The notes under the pieces were generated by a model, which saw only the letters and a list, made by a program, of their open reading frames with translations, ran no database searches and was not told the DNA's origin. Positions 26,246 through 39,517 of a stretch of DNA of 64,000 nucleotides are shown here, in pieces. The stretch spans positions 2,868,501 through 2,932,500 of the forward strand of contig BSDZ01000086.1 in the NCBI GenBank assembly GCA_030268105.1, in the 5' to 3' direction. Within the stretch, counting starts at the first letter, position 1, and each line of letters opens with the position of its first letter. A program made the position numbers and the translations under genes. The DNA is from Volvox africanus (taxonomy: Eukaryota > Chlorophyta > Chlorophyceae > Chlamydomonadales > Volvocaceae).

Positions 26246-29200
26246 TCAATCCATTTCTAGCGGCACCAGTTCACCTCTCCACCCCACATCCAGTGGCCTG
26301 GCCGGGTAGACGACGTCATAGTGTCCTGGTAGATGCGCGACCCAGGCGGCCGGTGGGCCCACGTCTTCCTTGGGACCGTGCTTGATGGCGCCTACCTGGC
26401 TGCCCGCTACATCCAGCACACCCAGAGTGGTTCCCAGAGCCCGACACAGAGCGATGATCTGTTGGGAGGAGCGCACAAATGTGAAGAGCTGATAAAACCC
26501 CACCAAGGACGTAAAAGAGGTAGGTGAGGTGATGGGGAAGTGATGAGATCTGCCAGCGAGCAAAACCAGGTGAGGACACATCAAACACCAGGACAGGGGG
26601 GACAGGAGGGAGGACGTCCCTAGTGAGTAGGAATGAAAGACCCAGAGGGTGCAGAACCGCAGCGAACAAGATTGTGGGGGTGGGGGTGGGGTGGGGTGGG
26701 GTGTCGCCGTGTGGCAGTTGTTGTGTCGCAGATTAATATTACCCCGACACGCGTCCCAAGAGAGGGGCCGCCTCACGCACCTGTGGCTGCTCCACCTCGA
26801 CCCCCATGGGCCGCACGAGCTGCACACAGATCTGCTTCAGGCTCAGGCCCGCGTAGTCCCTGCACACGCACACGCACACACATACACACACGCACACGCA
26901 ATCAGAATCAGAGTGCCTCAGGTCGAGAAAGGTCAGTTCGCCGTGCCATGCAATCCACATCCCTTGCAGCGGTAGCAGGCATGGGCGGTGTCCTTCATTG
27001 CACGGACACCTGCATCGCAGCCCGAACAGTCCGGCCACTCTGGGGTCCAGACCACGTGAGGCCACGTGAGGCCACCTTCACTCCCGCTGGAGCCGCCATC
27101 GATAGAATGTGCAAGAGGGGCGGGAAGAAGAGCGGGAAAGAGGGGCAACACGGTGCACCCAGTGCCGCACAGAAACACCAATGCTGCTGACACCAGCAGT
27201 CCCAAACACAGCACAGATGTCGTCATGGCAGCGACGAAGGTTCTCTGGGTTCGCCTCCCCGGGCCCATATCCCCAACCTCACCCGCCACATCCGGGGATG
27301 AAGGGCTCGTAGAAAGCTTCATCCGACAGCATCTCGTGCACGGTGATGTTACGTGCGAAGCTGATTACCTCGGCGCTGTGGCTGCTGTGGTTGAACAGTC
27401 TCTCCAGGGAGGACAAGTCAGAGGGTTCCGCGGCGTCCATATCCTGCGCGGATGGGGGCAGCAGGGATATGGGGCCCAGTCATGACCTTGAAGGAAACCA
27501 CAACGCCCGGTCATTAAACCCCAAGGCAGGTGAGCAGGGAGGGGGCTGTGGAGCATGTGACCCGGGACGACGACGGGGGCTGAAGGCTCGGACACAGTGG
27601 GAGTGCAAAGGTGTTTAAAGATTTTGAGGGGGTGGATGGGGGCGTGGGTGAAAACGTTGCATACTGCCGCAAGAGGCCAGCGGCAAAATATAGGAATATG
27701 GAGGGGATTACGGCACGAATGCACCGTACAAATAGTAGTTGATCAGAGCTTTCAGCCCTCGAAGCTATAAATGCTGCACCGCTACAAACGTCCATCGTCC
27801 ATCGGAATTATCATGGCAAGTCGGGATCAGTCCTCGAAAGGCGACAAGAGTTTCCAATCTTCACTGCACGACAGTACTGGGATGATGGCAAACAGACGTA
27901 TCTTACAACGGAATGTCCGACCAGCTGCATCCAGAGAAGTGAGGTGAGGACCGGGTGAATTGCAGATGATCGCTTACGGGCCGCCAACGCGTTGTTTACC
28001 AAACCCTCGCACCTTGAACCATGCGGTCCGTAGCAATCTCAGCAGCCGCCTCCCACCGCGATACGCCTCCAGGTCGGCGCCTGAGGCAGCACCGCCGCCG
28101 CTGGACACTCCAGCTGCCAGCGAGGGCACCGCAGCCCCCCCGCCGCCGTCGCTGCGACCACGTTCGGGTGTGGCTGCCCGGCTGCGGCCGCCGCCGGGGG
28201 TTGCCTGTACCGTGTCCTGCAGCGCCTCCAAACGCCGTACGTGGCGTTGGACCACGACTTCCAGGCTTTTGAGTTTGTGTGTGTGTGTGTGTGTGTGTGT
28301 ATAGAGAGAGAGAGAGGCAGAGGCGGACGGAAGGGCGAGGGAGAAAAGATGTCACGAGAGATGGATCAACAAATCTAAATATGCGGACCAGGTAATGGCG
28401 GCGCCGAAGCACTTTTCACTTTCTGGTCTCAACTGAACGACATTTTGTTGTGTCAAGGCATCGACGATGCGAGGCCGTTACAGACGGAAGGCAGCGACAG
28501 GAGCTACCGAGGTGTTCATGAGTGCGACGCATCAGAATCACGGATGTACCCGTGATCCCAATATAGCGATGAGGGGTCATTTGCAACTGCCACTATCGCA
28601 CTCGCCCCCGCTTCAACAGCCCTAGGGAGCGACATCGAAGCTACAGCCCTCCAGCTCCGGCCCCCGGCCCCCACCGACCGCCGCCACATCCAACCCCAGA
28701 TCCCCCTCCGTTCAGCGGCCGCAGGGCCCCAAACCCGCCGAGACGCCATTTGCTCCTGAAATGTGGTGGCCCTCCCCTTCCCTCCCCTCCCCAATCCACA
28801 GCCCGCCACTCACTGATCGCATAGCACCCCGTCGGGCTTTGTCATGACCTGCTCCATGAGTGCAAAGAGTGCCGCGCGATAAAAGCAGTTGCCGTCCCCT
28901 GCCACCCGGCGTGTGCGGGGAAAGTCGTCCTCCAGGGACACCAGTTTGGCAGAAAGTAGTGGGTCGAAACTTGCGTACCTAAGAAACAGAGATAGAGATA
29001 GCATGTGATGGAACGGAAACGGGCATATGATGGTGTTGGGAGGGGCTGGCTGTGTTGAGGCCACAAAAAACGAGCGAGGGTGGAAGGAGCGTAACGCGAA
29101 AGCCGTGTGACAGCAGGCCACAATCGGTCAATGTATGGCAGCTAGAGCGGAAACACGGACATGAACATCCGGCGTGTCCAAGGAGGGGAGGAAGGTGTGA

Positions 29201-32200
29201 CCGGGCGAAGTCATGCGCATTGCGCATACAGCCAGGATGCATTGGTGCCTTCCCATTCCCCTCCTGCGCGCACGAGGGCGGCGCTGGGGCATGCTGCGTG
29301 GGGATGGGGCGGAGGCGGGTGATCTTAGCAGCGCTCCCAGTACCGCCGGCCTGTGGTCACAACCATCATACCTTTGCTGCAACACTTGCAGTGATACAGC
29401 ACCGCCTACAAGCATGCCGCCACCGCCGCCCTCGTCAATGCAGCCGGTCGATGTCACCACCGCACCCGTCCGCTGCGGTGGCGGTGATGCGGGCGGCGAT
29501 GGTGGCGGTGGCGCCGGTGGCAGTACTCTCCTTTCACTGCCGCTGTTAAAAGGCAATGATCGGTAGTTCTCTGATCTGAAGCCTGCCGCCGCCGCCGCCG
29601 TGGAGCTGGGCATGGCAGCCACAGCGTTCACTGCCGCCGATTCGGTGGCAGCCGTACGTGTGTTCGTTGCCGCCGCTGCGGCCGCTTCCGCCTCGCGGCG
29701 GCTTATCTGCAAGGCCAACTGCAGCTCCGTGTCTTCATCGTCAAATGCGCCACCACAGGAGGATGAAGCCGAGTAATGTGAGCGCTGCTGTGATGACATG
29801 CGCCGCCGGCCGCTAAGGTTGGTCGCCTCTGCCGGTGCACCGGACCGCAGAACCTCCGTGTTCTCCGCCCTTAAAACCGGCGCTGATGCCGCGACGCTGA
29901 TGCCACCTGACGGTGGCTCGGGAGGCATTCCTGGCAATGGCAAAGAGGCCGGTGGACGAGCCGCTGGTGACCGTACAGGCGCGGATGCACGAGGTGCGTC
30001 TGCTTGAGCTGGTGCTGAAGGACCTCCCAGCTGCTGCTGCACCATTGCCGCCGCAGCGTCGCCGCCATTGCCGCTAGACTCCCTCCGCTGTGGCAGTTGC
30101 CGTGGAGAGGAGGCAGCGGCAGTGGCAGCAGCCGATGCAGTTGCATCCCAGCCACTGCGCTGATAAGCACCGCTGCTCCCAACGGGCGCCCCAGCACCTG
30201 CACGAACAGTATCATTAGCATCAATGGTAAGTGTTTCCTAAGGATAAGCGGTGTCATGGCCGCCGCTGGGGAAATCACGGAGTTACGGGCATCCTCTGCA
30301 GTGTCGACGGCGGCGGCGCTGCCGCTGCATATCTTAGGGTTCTTGAAGGTTTGAGGATTTGGGGTGGGTGACCTGCTGGCCGCACCCGGCCGTGTCACGG
30401 CGCGTTCGTCGTGCAATGCGTTCCGCCTACCTGCGGTTACTGAGACGGCCATGGGGGCCCTACGTCCTGACGTGGAGGGTGTCTCCACCATGCCGTACTG
30501 ACTTAAGGAAGCCAAAGGTGGCGCAGATGCCGCGGTGGCAGTGATGCCGTTCCGCGGGTCGATCTCGGCTGCTTGTCCCAAATCGCTATGTGATTCTAGA
30601 CGGCTGGTCCCCACGGCGGTGGGCGCGATGGCCGTAGACGTATGCTGGGAGGTGCGAGGAGCGGACTGCCGCCTACTCGGCTGCTGTGGCTCATATTGTG
30701 GCTGGTCCGGGCCTGGAGGCTGTGTATGCTTGTCGTAATGTTGTCGGGGAGAGCCGGGCAGACCGGGAATGAGGCCAGACTCGGCTGCGAGGGCCCGGAG
30801 GGTGCTTGCCCCGCCAGCGCTGTGACGGACGGTGCCGCCACGACGGTGGCTGCTGCTGCTGCCGCCACCGCCGCCGCTGCTACCACTGCTACTGACGCTG
30901 GGGCTGCGAGCCCGCGGCGGGTGCGGTTGTGGCATGGACCTACGAGTCATGTCGCGGCTGACGGAGGCGGGCCGACCGGCTGTCGCCGTCGCCACGGGGG
31001 CCGCCGCGGCACCAGCGCGACCCTGCTGCAGGAAGGCATGATTATATAAAGGTACTTCGCGATTTGCACCGGCCACGCTGCTGATACCTCCCTGAGTTTA
31101 TTCGAGGTTGCGCCCTAGCCGGGACCTTCACAGCTTTTATGCCGGATGGGACATGAACACTAACTACCACGCAACGCCAGTTGCAAAAAGTTGCAAAACC
31201 TCTCCCCTGGTAAGAAACTATGATTGTCCCTATATCAGAAAGCGTACCTACCAGTGCTCGGTCCAAGACATGCTCCAGAACCCCGTTACCCCGTAAAGGT
31301 AGCACTTAATGAACCCCGGGACTGCACCGATAGCGCATTCTATCCACTTCTTCCTCCTTCATTGCGTTCACACTTCCTTGGCAATACCATACCTACTGGC
31401 AATGTACAGTATTGCTAGATGCGGGTGGAAGTTGTGACGCCCTATTCGCCCCGTTTCGTCACCCCGTATCGATCACCCGTCCTCCACCTTGCCCCTGCAC
31501 AACTCCCCAACGCTTGGAGCCCCGTTGCAGCAAAAGCTCCCCACGCCCTCACGTACCTGGGGTTGCTGCGGCTGCATCCTCGCAACGTCAGCTGGCGCAG
31601 CCGTCCATGCCGCCGTGACCCGCCCCCCAGTACTCCACGCTGGTGGTGCGTATGGCGCTAAGTTGTCCATCGAGGCTGCCCGCACTCGAGAGGTCGATGA
31701 TGGTCGCACCGAAGCCGCCGACGCCGCATTAGGAATGTTGCCGCCTGGACCCGTTCCTGCTCCTGCAGCCTCAGGGTACCGCCAGGCATCCTGGGCGCCC
31801 ATCACCCTGGCTGAGGAATACTGCGGTTGTGGCTGCGGCAGTGGCCGGCCCTGTACGGACGACTGCTGCGCTGTCTGCCAGGGCGGTGGGTCAGCCCACG
31901 CCTGTTGGCGGGTCTGCAAGCCGCCACCAGTTCCCAGAATGCTGCCGTTGCCCCATCCACTGCTGCCGTTGATAGCCTGGGAAGTGGCGAAGGAAACGTC
32001 GGTAGATGGCATAGTCAGCCTTGCAGTGCTGCGTGAGCGGCTGGCGGTAGCCTGGGTTGCGTCCGTGACAGCTTCGCCTACGCTGTACCCGCCTAAGTAC
32101 CTTCCACTCGTAGTTGCTGGCGATAGCTGCTGTAGCCGCTCCGACAGGGCTTCCAGTTGCTGCAGCAACTGCTGTTGCCGCTCTTCCGACTGCTGCTGCA

Positions 32201-32373
32201 GTAGCTGCTGGTGCTGGTGCTGTAGCTGCAGCAGCTGCTGCGAGTTGAGTGGCGCCGCGGCGGATCGCTGCGGAGTGCTGGGAACGCTGCAACCGCGCTG
32301 AGAATGCACCATCGCCTTCTTATCCATACCCCCATAGGATTCATGTTGCTGTTGTTGCTGTTGCTGTTGTTGC

Positions 32374-32410
<37 letters not shown>

Positions 32411-35400
32411 GACCCTGAAACGGTCGTAAGTAGAGCTCCTCCCGCCCTGTACCTGTTGTTGCAAGCTCAGGTTCCATGGATTGCATCCGCCACGGGTACG
32501 GCATGGTTGACGTCACCATGGGGTCATACGGTGACGTATTGCCCGCGTACTGGCTCTGCTGTGCTAGCCCATCCCGTGTGAAGGAAGCCCCGCCGGCGGC
32601 AGCTTGCGTGAGGCGCTGCAACTCCTGCTGCTGCCGGAGAGTCTCCATAGTATATTGCGCAGCCTGGCTAACGCCGCCAGTTGCGACCGATGCCAGTCTA
32701 CTAGCTGAGACACCGTACCCATCCTCCACTGAAGGCGCATCCGCGGCCCGGGCCACAATGCCGGCACTACGAGGGTAGGTCGCATACGCTGCCGGCGGCG
32801 CAGTTGCAACATTGTTGTCGTATGTTCTGTTGCCTGCACTATGCAAGCTGCCGTATCGAGCGCCGCTCCTGTCTGACGCCATGGCTGTTGCCGTCAAGCT
32901 GTTCGCGTTCGGATTGGTCGTTTGTGCATACCGCCCTTCATAAGAATTAGATGAGTAATTGCTGCTGCCGCCGCCGCTGCCGCCGCCGCTGCCGCCACCG
33001 GAATACGAAAGCGTACCCGTTCGGTGATGGCTGGTAGGCATGCCATGAGGTGACGGCGACGCCGCTGCCGCTGCCGCCGCGCCTCGAGTGGTACGCAACT
33101 CCTGGGCTGTCTGGGCAAGACGATCGGCCTCGGCCGTCGTGGTCGTTGCCGCCGAGGTGGTGGGTACGGACCTGCCGGGGATCAAATCCAACACAGCCTG
33201 CGGTAGAAAGCGACATCATTGGAACGCACCCTGAGTGCGGTAAAGCGTGGTGACAAGGCAAGAGCGCTTGCCGCATGGCACTTCCCTTGCGTGGGGCAGC
33301 TGCAATACCGCCTGTGTAATTGTTGTCTGGGGCTCTGCATCCACATCCTTACCGAACCCCTTGTCCTCATTCATTTACAGCAACAGTGGTGAAGTCACGA
33401 TCGCACCTGTAACAGTGTCTGCGTCTCCATGACCTTTTTCGCCATCTTGCGCTGCCTCTCCAGCACATCAGCAACCGCGAGGGACCCAGCCCCCTGCGGC
33501 ACATGTCGACCGGAGTCCCAGTCCAGTACAGCACGGCACTTGAAGGTTAGCGAAGCCAGGCAGCCCAGAACGCTCACAGGGTTGCCAAGATGCCTGCATG
33601 GGGGACCAGCGAGGAGGTGAAGGGTCATGAAGGGGGCTGGTTCTTCTCCAGGGCCCCGGCATCCAGCTCAAACAGGCACACTCTTACAACCTGGCTGGCC
33701 CGCGGTTTTAAGATTCGGGGCCCGTCGCGGCAGGATGCGCTATATTTGCCCATATCCTGGGCCCCTTGGCATGGGTTACCCCAAACTAGTTTCCACCCCA
33801 GCAAGGTTATCATGACAATTTTATTTCTTATTCTCTTCCTCGAGAGCTCTGAGGCCTCCGTGTCGGAATCACCTTCCTCCACGGAACTTCTTACCTGGTT
33901 GCGGTGGCCAGCAGCTGCGCCACGTCAGGTAGTCGGGACGCGTTCCGGATGAGCAACAGCACCTGCGTCGGGCCGGGCGTAGCCGAGTCGCATGCATGTG
34001 CGCATACGGTCATCCATGCAAGCCAACGCCGCTACTGGGAAAATGCAGATTCGAGGCTGCACCTTGAATGTGCGATGGGTCTTAAACCATTAACGTATCT
34101 ACCCGGAATCTGCAACTGACCCGTTGAGTTCCATGCGCCCCTGGAGCTGTGTAAAATGTGACCCATGTATGCAATCGCGTGGCTGGAACTCTGACATCCA
34201 TACGGGCACAGCCCCTTCCCTCCGTTCCCCCATCTCTACAGCCTTCCTCTGATCTTTTTCCGCCCACCAAGTCTCCCGTCCCAGCATGAGGACCCACCCG
34301 GTGGAAGAGCCCTCCTCGCCGAGCAAGCTCCTCAATCCCGCGACCCTGAAACAAGAAAATAGGAAAGATGAAGGAAAGGAGCAGGCTGCGAGTCAATGGG
34401 AGGGAATCAAACAGCTGTCTGGGCACGGGCACCGATGAACAAAGTCCAGCTGAGATGTGGATGCGAAGCTGCACGTCGGTCATTTCAAGAGTCCCTAACG
34501 ACCAAGCACCCTGAAGGATGCGCAAAAAATGCACACAGTTGCCACAATGCACTCATGGGTCCCAATCTGGAGATGCGTTCCAGAACACGCAAAAAGAGTC
34601 ATGGCGGTCGCCGGAGCCACAGGACAAGGAATGTGAGGACCTCTTCCAGCAGAGTGTCGATATGCAGAGCTGATCGGAATCAAGTCGTTGGCGCTGTGGC
34701 GGGCGGGGAACATCACCCTGCCAAATATCGGGAGTCACCCTATCGTAAGCAGAAGCAGTTCGGCCGCTCCTAGATAGACATACGCCGCATCGCTGATAGG
34801 TTGTACCATCGAGGCGAAAAACTGTCCCCCTAATCGAGAACATCGTGTGAAGACGGCTTCTAGCTTCAGCAGCAGGGAGGAATAGAGCAGCGGTCTTCCC
34901 GGCTTCGCGCGCTGGAAGCTCCCCAGCGGCACTTCACAGAGGCATTACCGATGTCTGTCATGCCCCCATAACCCACAACAGCGGTGCTAATGAAGAGCAG
35001 ACACCCTTAAATACCCTGAATCCAGTTTATCCTATCGCAAAAAGTGCCTGAGAGATCTCTATAGCTGCCAAAAGGTTCTCCCTTCGCGATGTCTGGCAGC
35101 AGCATCTGCCCGTGCTGCTTCCTGGAAGTGCCCTGCGACGCGGACGCTGCAACCCTCCAGCGGGCCTTCCGTTGCCGAGCCGCCCGGCTTCATCCGGACA
35201 AAGGTAGCGGGCTGGCGTTATGAAGCGTTATGAAGCGCTCCAAACAGTGCCCACAAAGTTGCCAAGCAACGGGTTGAGCTGCGCGCCGTGGGCGTATCAT
35301 TCATCTCACAACAACAGCATTGACCAAGACATAGCTAGCTCGAAATTGTCGCTGTGCCCTACTAGACATGGGTTGCCTACGTATATTGCCTCCACCACAA

Positions 35401-38400
35401 TAAGTGGCCGCGTCCCTTGGCAGCCACCTGGATGCTACGATGACCAGTCCCCTTCCTAATGCACACCCTGCCTTCATTCCTGATCATGCGAAGCTGTAAG
35501 TGTGCCCTCCCTGCTGATTAAATGCAACAGGCGGCGACGTCTCCGCCTTCCATCAGCTACAAGCTGCCCTTCATATATTACTGGGCTTCAACACCAGCGC
35601 CCAAACCTCGCAGGGGGCCTTGCTTGCGACCAGATGCAGCTCCCTCCTGTACCGACAAACCCGACCGCCCGGGTGCTGTGGACAATGCTGTGGCCGCAGC
35701 ACAGGTGGTAATACCAGGACTGGTAGTGCACGGCGCACATGGAACAATACTTTCTCGAGGGAGACAGCGTGGTTCGCCGACGAAGGCGCTGAGGAACAGC
35801 TCTCACTGCAAGCGGCTCAGCATCTGGGTGCCGCCAAAAGGGCCCTCTCAGCAGGTGGGTTTGGATACCTACCACCACTGTGCTGGCATGGCATAGCTTG
35901 CCGGTCCTCTATCTCCCACGTAGACAAAATGATCTCTACTTGGTAGGCGCCTGTCATTTTGCCCAGCGTCTGCATTCAATGCATGCTCTGTCGTTCCTAG
36001 GACCTAGAGCCCAGTCACATAGCTGTCACGTTCCTGCCCTGTCTTCAACAGCAGGCCAGTCACCGGCCTTAGCCGAGCAGCAGCTCACCGCCGCGATACG
36101 GTTGCTAACCGCCGTTACTGGAACGGGAGTGGGCTGCAACGGCTTACTCGAGGGGAGCCATGTAACGAGTACAGGGAATGCCAGCGGCCACACTGAGACC
36201 AACCCCGCTACCGCAGCATTAAACGCCACTATCACTGTTCCGGGAGATGCTGAAGCCACCGCAGCAGCGGCCAAATCATCGCTTGATGATGGGCCACCTG
36301 CAGCGCGCACCACTGCAATGCCACCATCACCGCAGCAGCAGCTGGTGGAGGCTCACGAGCTACGGGCACTGGTGAGGCATCTGCAGTCCAAGCATGCTGC
36401 TGCACGACAGGACTGGGAACTGGTTTCGGAACTGCGTCGTGACTGTCACGTTGATCAATGAGTGGCGGGAGCCCCGCAGCAGCTGTACAAATGCTGGCTA
36501 TTTTGCTCAGATACATATTCACGATACAATGATGTACCTCATTTTCGCCGTACAAGTTACGGCCTAAGCTCACGTTATGCCAGACTTCCTACAGCTGTTC
36601 CAGGCATACGACAATCCAGATGGGCACATCTCCATCCACCCGAAAGGACCGGATACACGCTGTGGTGCCAGGTCATGCTGGCTAGCCAAGCTACGCCTGG
36701 AACATTCCGCATTCAGGATCTCTGATCCCCTTACCTGCTGCAAATGTATGGATGCTGGCACGCAATCTGAAGCTGCCGTGAATCCGAGGCAGGCGAAGCC
36801 CCTAAGCGGCCGCCAGCTGCATGACCTTGTAAGTATTTGACAGTGAATTGGCTGGCTCTGATCGTTCAGCCAATAGCATGCTCGCCCTATGCAATCGTCC
36901 TATCGGTAGTGCGCCAGGGGTGGGGCCCCCACATAACCAACACACCTGCAGCATAGCAGCAATGGTGCCACTAAAGCCGGCCTCAACCAGCACTGCCATA
37001 AAGAGTAGAGGGGTGGCAACATATTCTCCCGCTATTTTCTCCAACACGGAGCTCAAGGTGTCAACCTCACGCCGAGCCTCGGCGTCCAGGTCGCGGTCAC
37101 CTGCGCAAACGTGACGACCCATGGGTCATGATCATGAGGTCCACTGCTAATGGATGGCGTCTTGCCGCAGACAACGAATCAATCAATTGCAAAGAGATCT
37201 AAAGCTGTAGCTAGATACCGCCCACACCCTTGATGGTGTATCCGTGAGCCCGAAGTACAGGATGGAAGACCAAACCCTCCCGACCATCACCGAATCCAGC
37301 GGGTCTCTCTCTCTCTCTCTTTCTCTCTCTCTCGTATATCATCGCCATCAATAGGTGCCCCGAGAACCCAACGGAACATTGGCAAAAGCATCGCCCATCC
37401 AGAGCACACGTGGCAGCGGCGACGGCTGTGGTTATGCTTACCTTCCCTAAAGCTCGTCTCCGCCAGCATCTTCATCAGCGAACTACAAGCGCCCAGTGCC
37501 GTGTTGCTGCAAGTTAAGAGCTCATGTACCAGCTTGTTTGAGCCTGCACGCCCCGGCGGAGAAAAAAGGGATGAGTAGCGGCAGCGTCATGGAGGTGGAT
37601 CTGAAGTTGGTGAAAAGTGGCAACAGGCGCTCCGGTGGGATGTAGTAGGGATGTAGTAGGGATTCGCAGGAGCGGCATGGAACCGCAGGTATGGCCATAC
37701 GTACAGACCTGTTTGGATTGGGTCAGTTACAGAGGCAACCCGGTAATGGGGGCCGCGGCGAGGTACATGGGTCGGTTGCAGCTAGGAGGCGGAAAAGGGG
37801 TTCCAAGCTGGTTCAGACATTAGAAATCATAAGTTGGCTAGCTTGCTTCTGCTGCATTTCACCACGGTTTTCACCGAGAATGCCTAAGCTATCGGCCAGG
37901 GCAGCAGACTGAATGCGGTGCGATGAAACTGTACTTTGAACATGGTACTTGAGCAACGTAGGACGCTATCCATTACGCTATGGAGCACGAACCTGAACCT
38001 ACGAGCTGCTGGCTTGTCCCATTCATGCCCAAGCTTAGACTTGAATGGAGAACGGAAATTCCAACAATAACAAATGCTAGACATGCGTAACACGATCAGG
38101 ATGCGTCGCTCTTGGCGTGTTGGAGCTCATGCCGGTATAGGTGCGCCTGTTGCAGCCCCTCACGAATACCCACTTTGGGAAATCCTTCGCCGGGAACGGA
38201 GCTCCACAAGTTTCGCCAGCCGTTCATACAGGTCCCGAAGATCAACCCGCCCTATTGCTGCCAGCACATCCTCCTGGCAGAGAGGTACACTGCGGGAGCC
38301 GAACGCATCCGTGACGTGGCATAAGGTTCACAGGCCTGACCTAATGTAACAATTTAACCCATTATGCGGCCTATATAAAAACACCCGGTCGTTCCCTAAG

Positions 38401-38698
38401 GTTCGAGGGCGTTTCGGACCCAGGGTTCACTATATAATTGGAGTGTAGTTGCAAGGCGGCTTGCCAAATATGCATAAAAACATAGACATAAAATCATGAC
38501 GTGTCCAGTGCGCTTTTTGTTGTTCTTGATGACGAACGAACAGATGGGCCCTGACCTGTAAGAAGCAACCTGTACACAGGTTCGCTCCGGCAGGCTTTCA
38601 TCTCCACGCACAAGCAGGTCCTCAATGTACTGCTTCAGTCTATCCAAAGAAACAATATCGCCTGTACAGCGAAGTTCGAGGTTCCTTGACTGTGACAT
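26246..38698 (-). CDS. Large otubain-type (C65) deubiquitinase with UIM, Gln-rich and armadillo-like regions
   Basis: Well-phased exons: 34433-34510, 34298-34345, 33895-33962, 33407-33593, 31557-33197, 30386-31025, 29372-30197, 28814-28978, 28013-28265, 27283-27443, 26781-26859, 26246-26458 (1452 residues). Likely 5' exons with matching phases: 38570-38698 (ATG), 38164-38273, 37442-37506, 36946-37100. Exons between 34510 and 36946 are not resolved, so this could be two genes. The N-terminal part is helical and armadillo-like (GIEELARRGGL, HLGNPVSVLGCLASLTF). Then come 700+ Gln/Ser/Ala-rich residues with a run of about 25 Gln, and a UIM (DEDTELQLALQISRREAE). The otubain domain has GDGNCFYRA (Asp, Cys) and PGHYDVVYP (His), both intact. 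Otubains cut ubiquitin chains; UIMs bind ubiquitin. The fusion to armadillo-like repeats is unusual. Confidence 0.8.
32337..32412 (-). repeat. CAG/CAA polyglutamine tract in the otubain gene
   Basis: A pure run of Gln codons (CAA and CAG mixed, about 25 residues) lies inside the large coding exon 31557-33197. Mixed codons make it less prone to slippage than a pure CAG run. A further Gln-rich patch follows at about 32130-32240. Confidence 0.9.
35089..36461 (+). CDS. J-domain (DnaJ-like) protein nested antisense in the otubain locus
   Basis: Exons 35089-35203, 35531-35854 and 36052-36461 fit in phase and give 282 residues. The J-domain is N-terminal: CPCCFLEVPCDADAATLQRA, then ...RAARLHPDKGG with the HPD motif (about residues 35-37), then a helix ending ALHILLG. 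J-domains stimulate the ATPase of Hsp70. The rest has an unusual CCGQCCGRS patch, then Ala/Thr-rich sequence and a basic/acidic C-terminal helix. There is no Gly/Phe region and no zinc centre, so it is a class C (type III) J-protein; its client is unknown. It sits on the opposite strand between exons of the armadillo/otubain gene. Confidence 0.75.
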
Positions 38699-39517
38699 CC
38701 TGTGCCTTCCTTGAAAACAATAATTGCAACTAAGTCACAGATGTCATTAACATGCTAAATCGTTCAACGTCTGCTTAAAGTTACGAATTCTATAGAGTCT
38801 TGGGTCACCCCACTTTTTGCAGTAGAACAGGAGCATGCCATAATTCACAAAGAAGAATGCAAGGATCGCATTTGGATGAGTTGGACATTATGTGCTCGGT
38901 CGCAAACTTGTTCCCGGATCCGGATTATAGTAACTCGGCAAGGTGGCATGAAAGAATACTAGCTCGGTCTTCGGAGAGAAAGAGAACAGTAGCACAGTAC
39001 GCAGGATGAGAAGTACCGTAACTTTCAATTTCTATTAAACCTTTATACGACTTGAAAGAGGGAACCTGGTTCGTGCAGCTAAACTTTTAAAGGGATTACC
39101 ATAGTATCTTGCCTCATAATACATCTGAAGCCTTTGAACTATTCCTAAATATCCATATCCTAAACCTGGTCGTGTTATAACCTGCGTCAATTAGTTGTTG
39201 TAACGGCCTAGCGGATGGGCTTTCGTGCAGGAGGAAAAGGTATGAATAACGAGAGATGTATAAAGAATAATGAAAGCTGCAGTGAACGAGTCGTGTGTGT
39301 GCGTGCAGGTGGTGGCTGGGTTGGAGGCGGGGGCGGGGCCGGAGTAAGGGAAAACGCCGGTGGTAACAAGGTCAGTTCCAGACATGCCGCGTCGGGGGAA
39401 CGGGGACATCAGATTACATGCGCCCGCCTCGAAATGCTCTCAGAACGGACCCCGATACCGGACATTACCATAACAAACCGCGGTCCCTCCTCCCGGCCTC
39501 CATCTCACGATCAACAG
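38699..39517. other. Gap between otubain and NUP42 genes
   Basis: This contains the shared upstream DNA of the two divergent genes, and perhaps the unlocated 5' exon of the NUP42 gene (its CCCH finger). I could not find a Cys-x7/8-Cys-x5-Cys-x3-His pattern in a frame with usable splice sites. Confidence 0.4.

Noticed and set aside
38810..38880. CCCH zinc finger upstream of NUP42
   Set aside because: One frame shows CSRTGACHNSQ...SH, but the third Cys is missing and no usable splice sites connect it.
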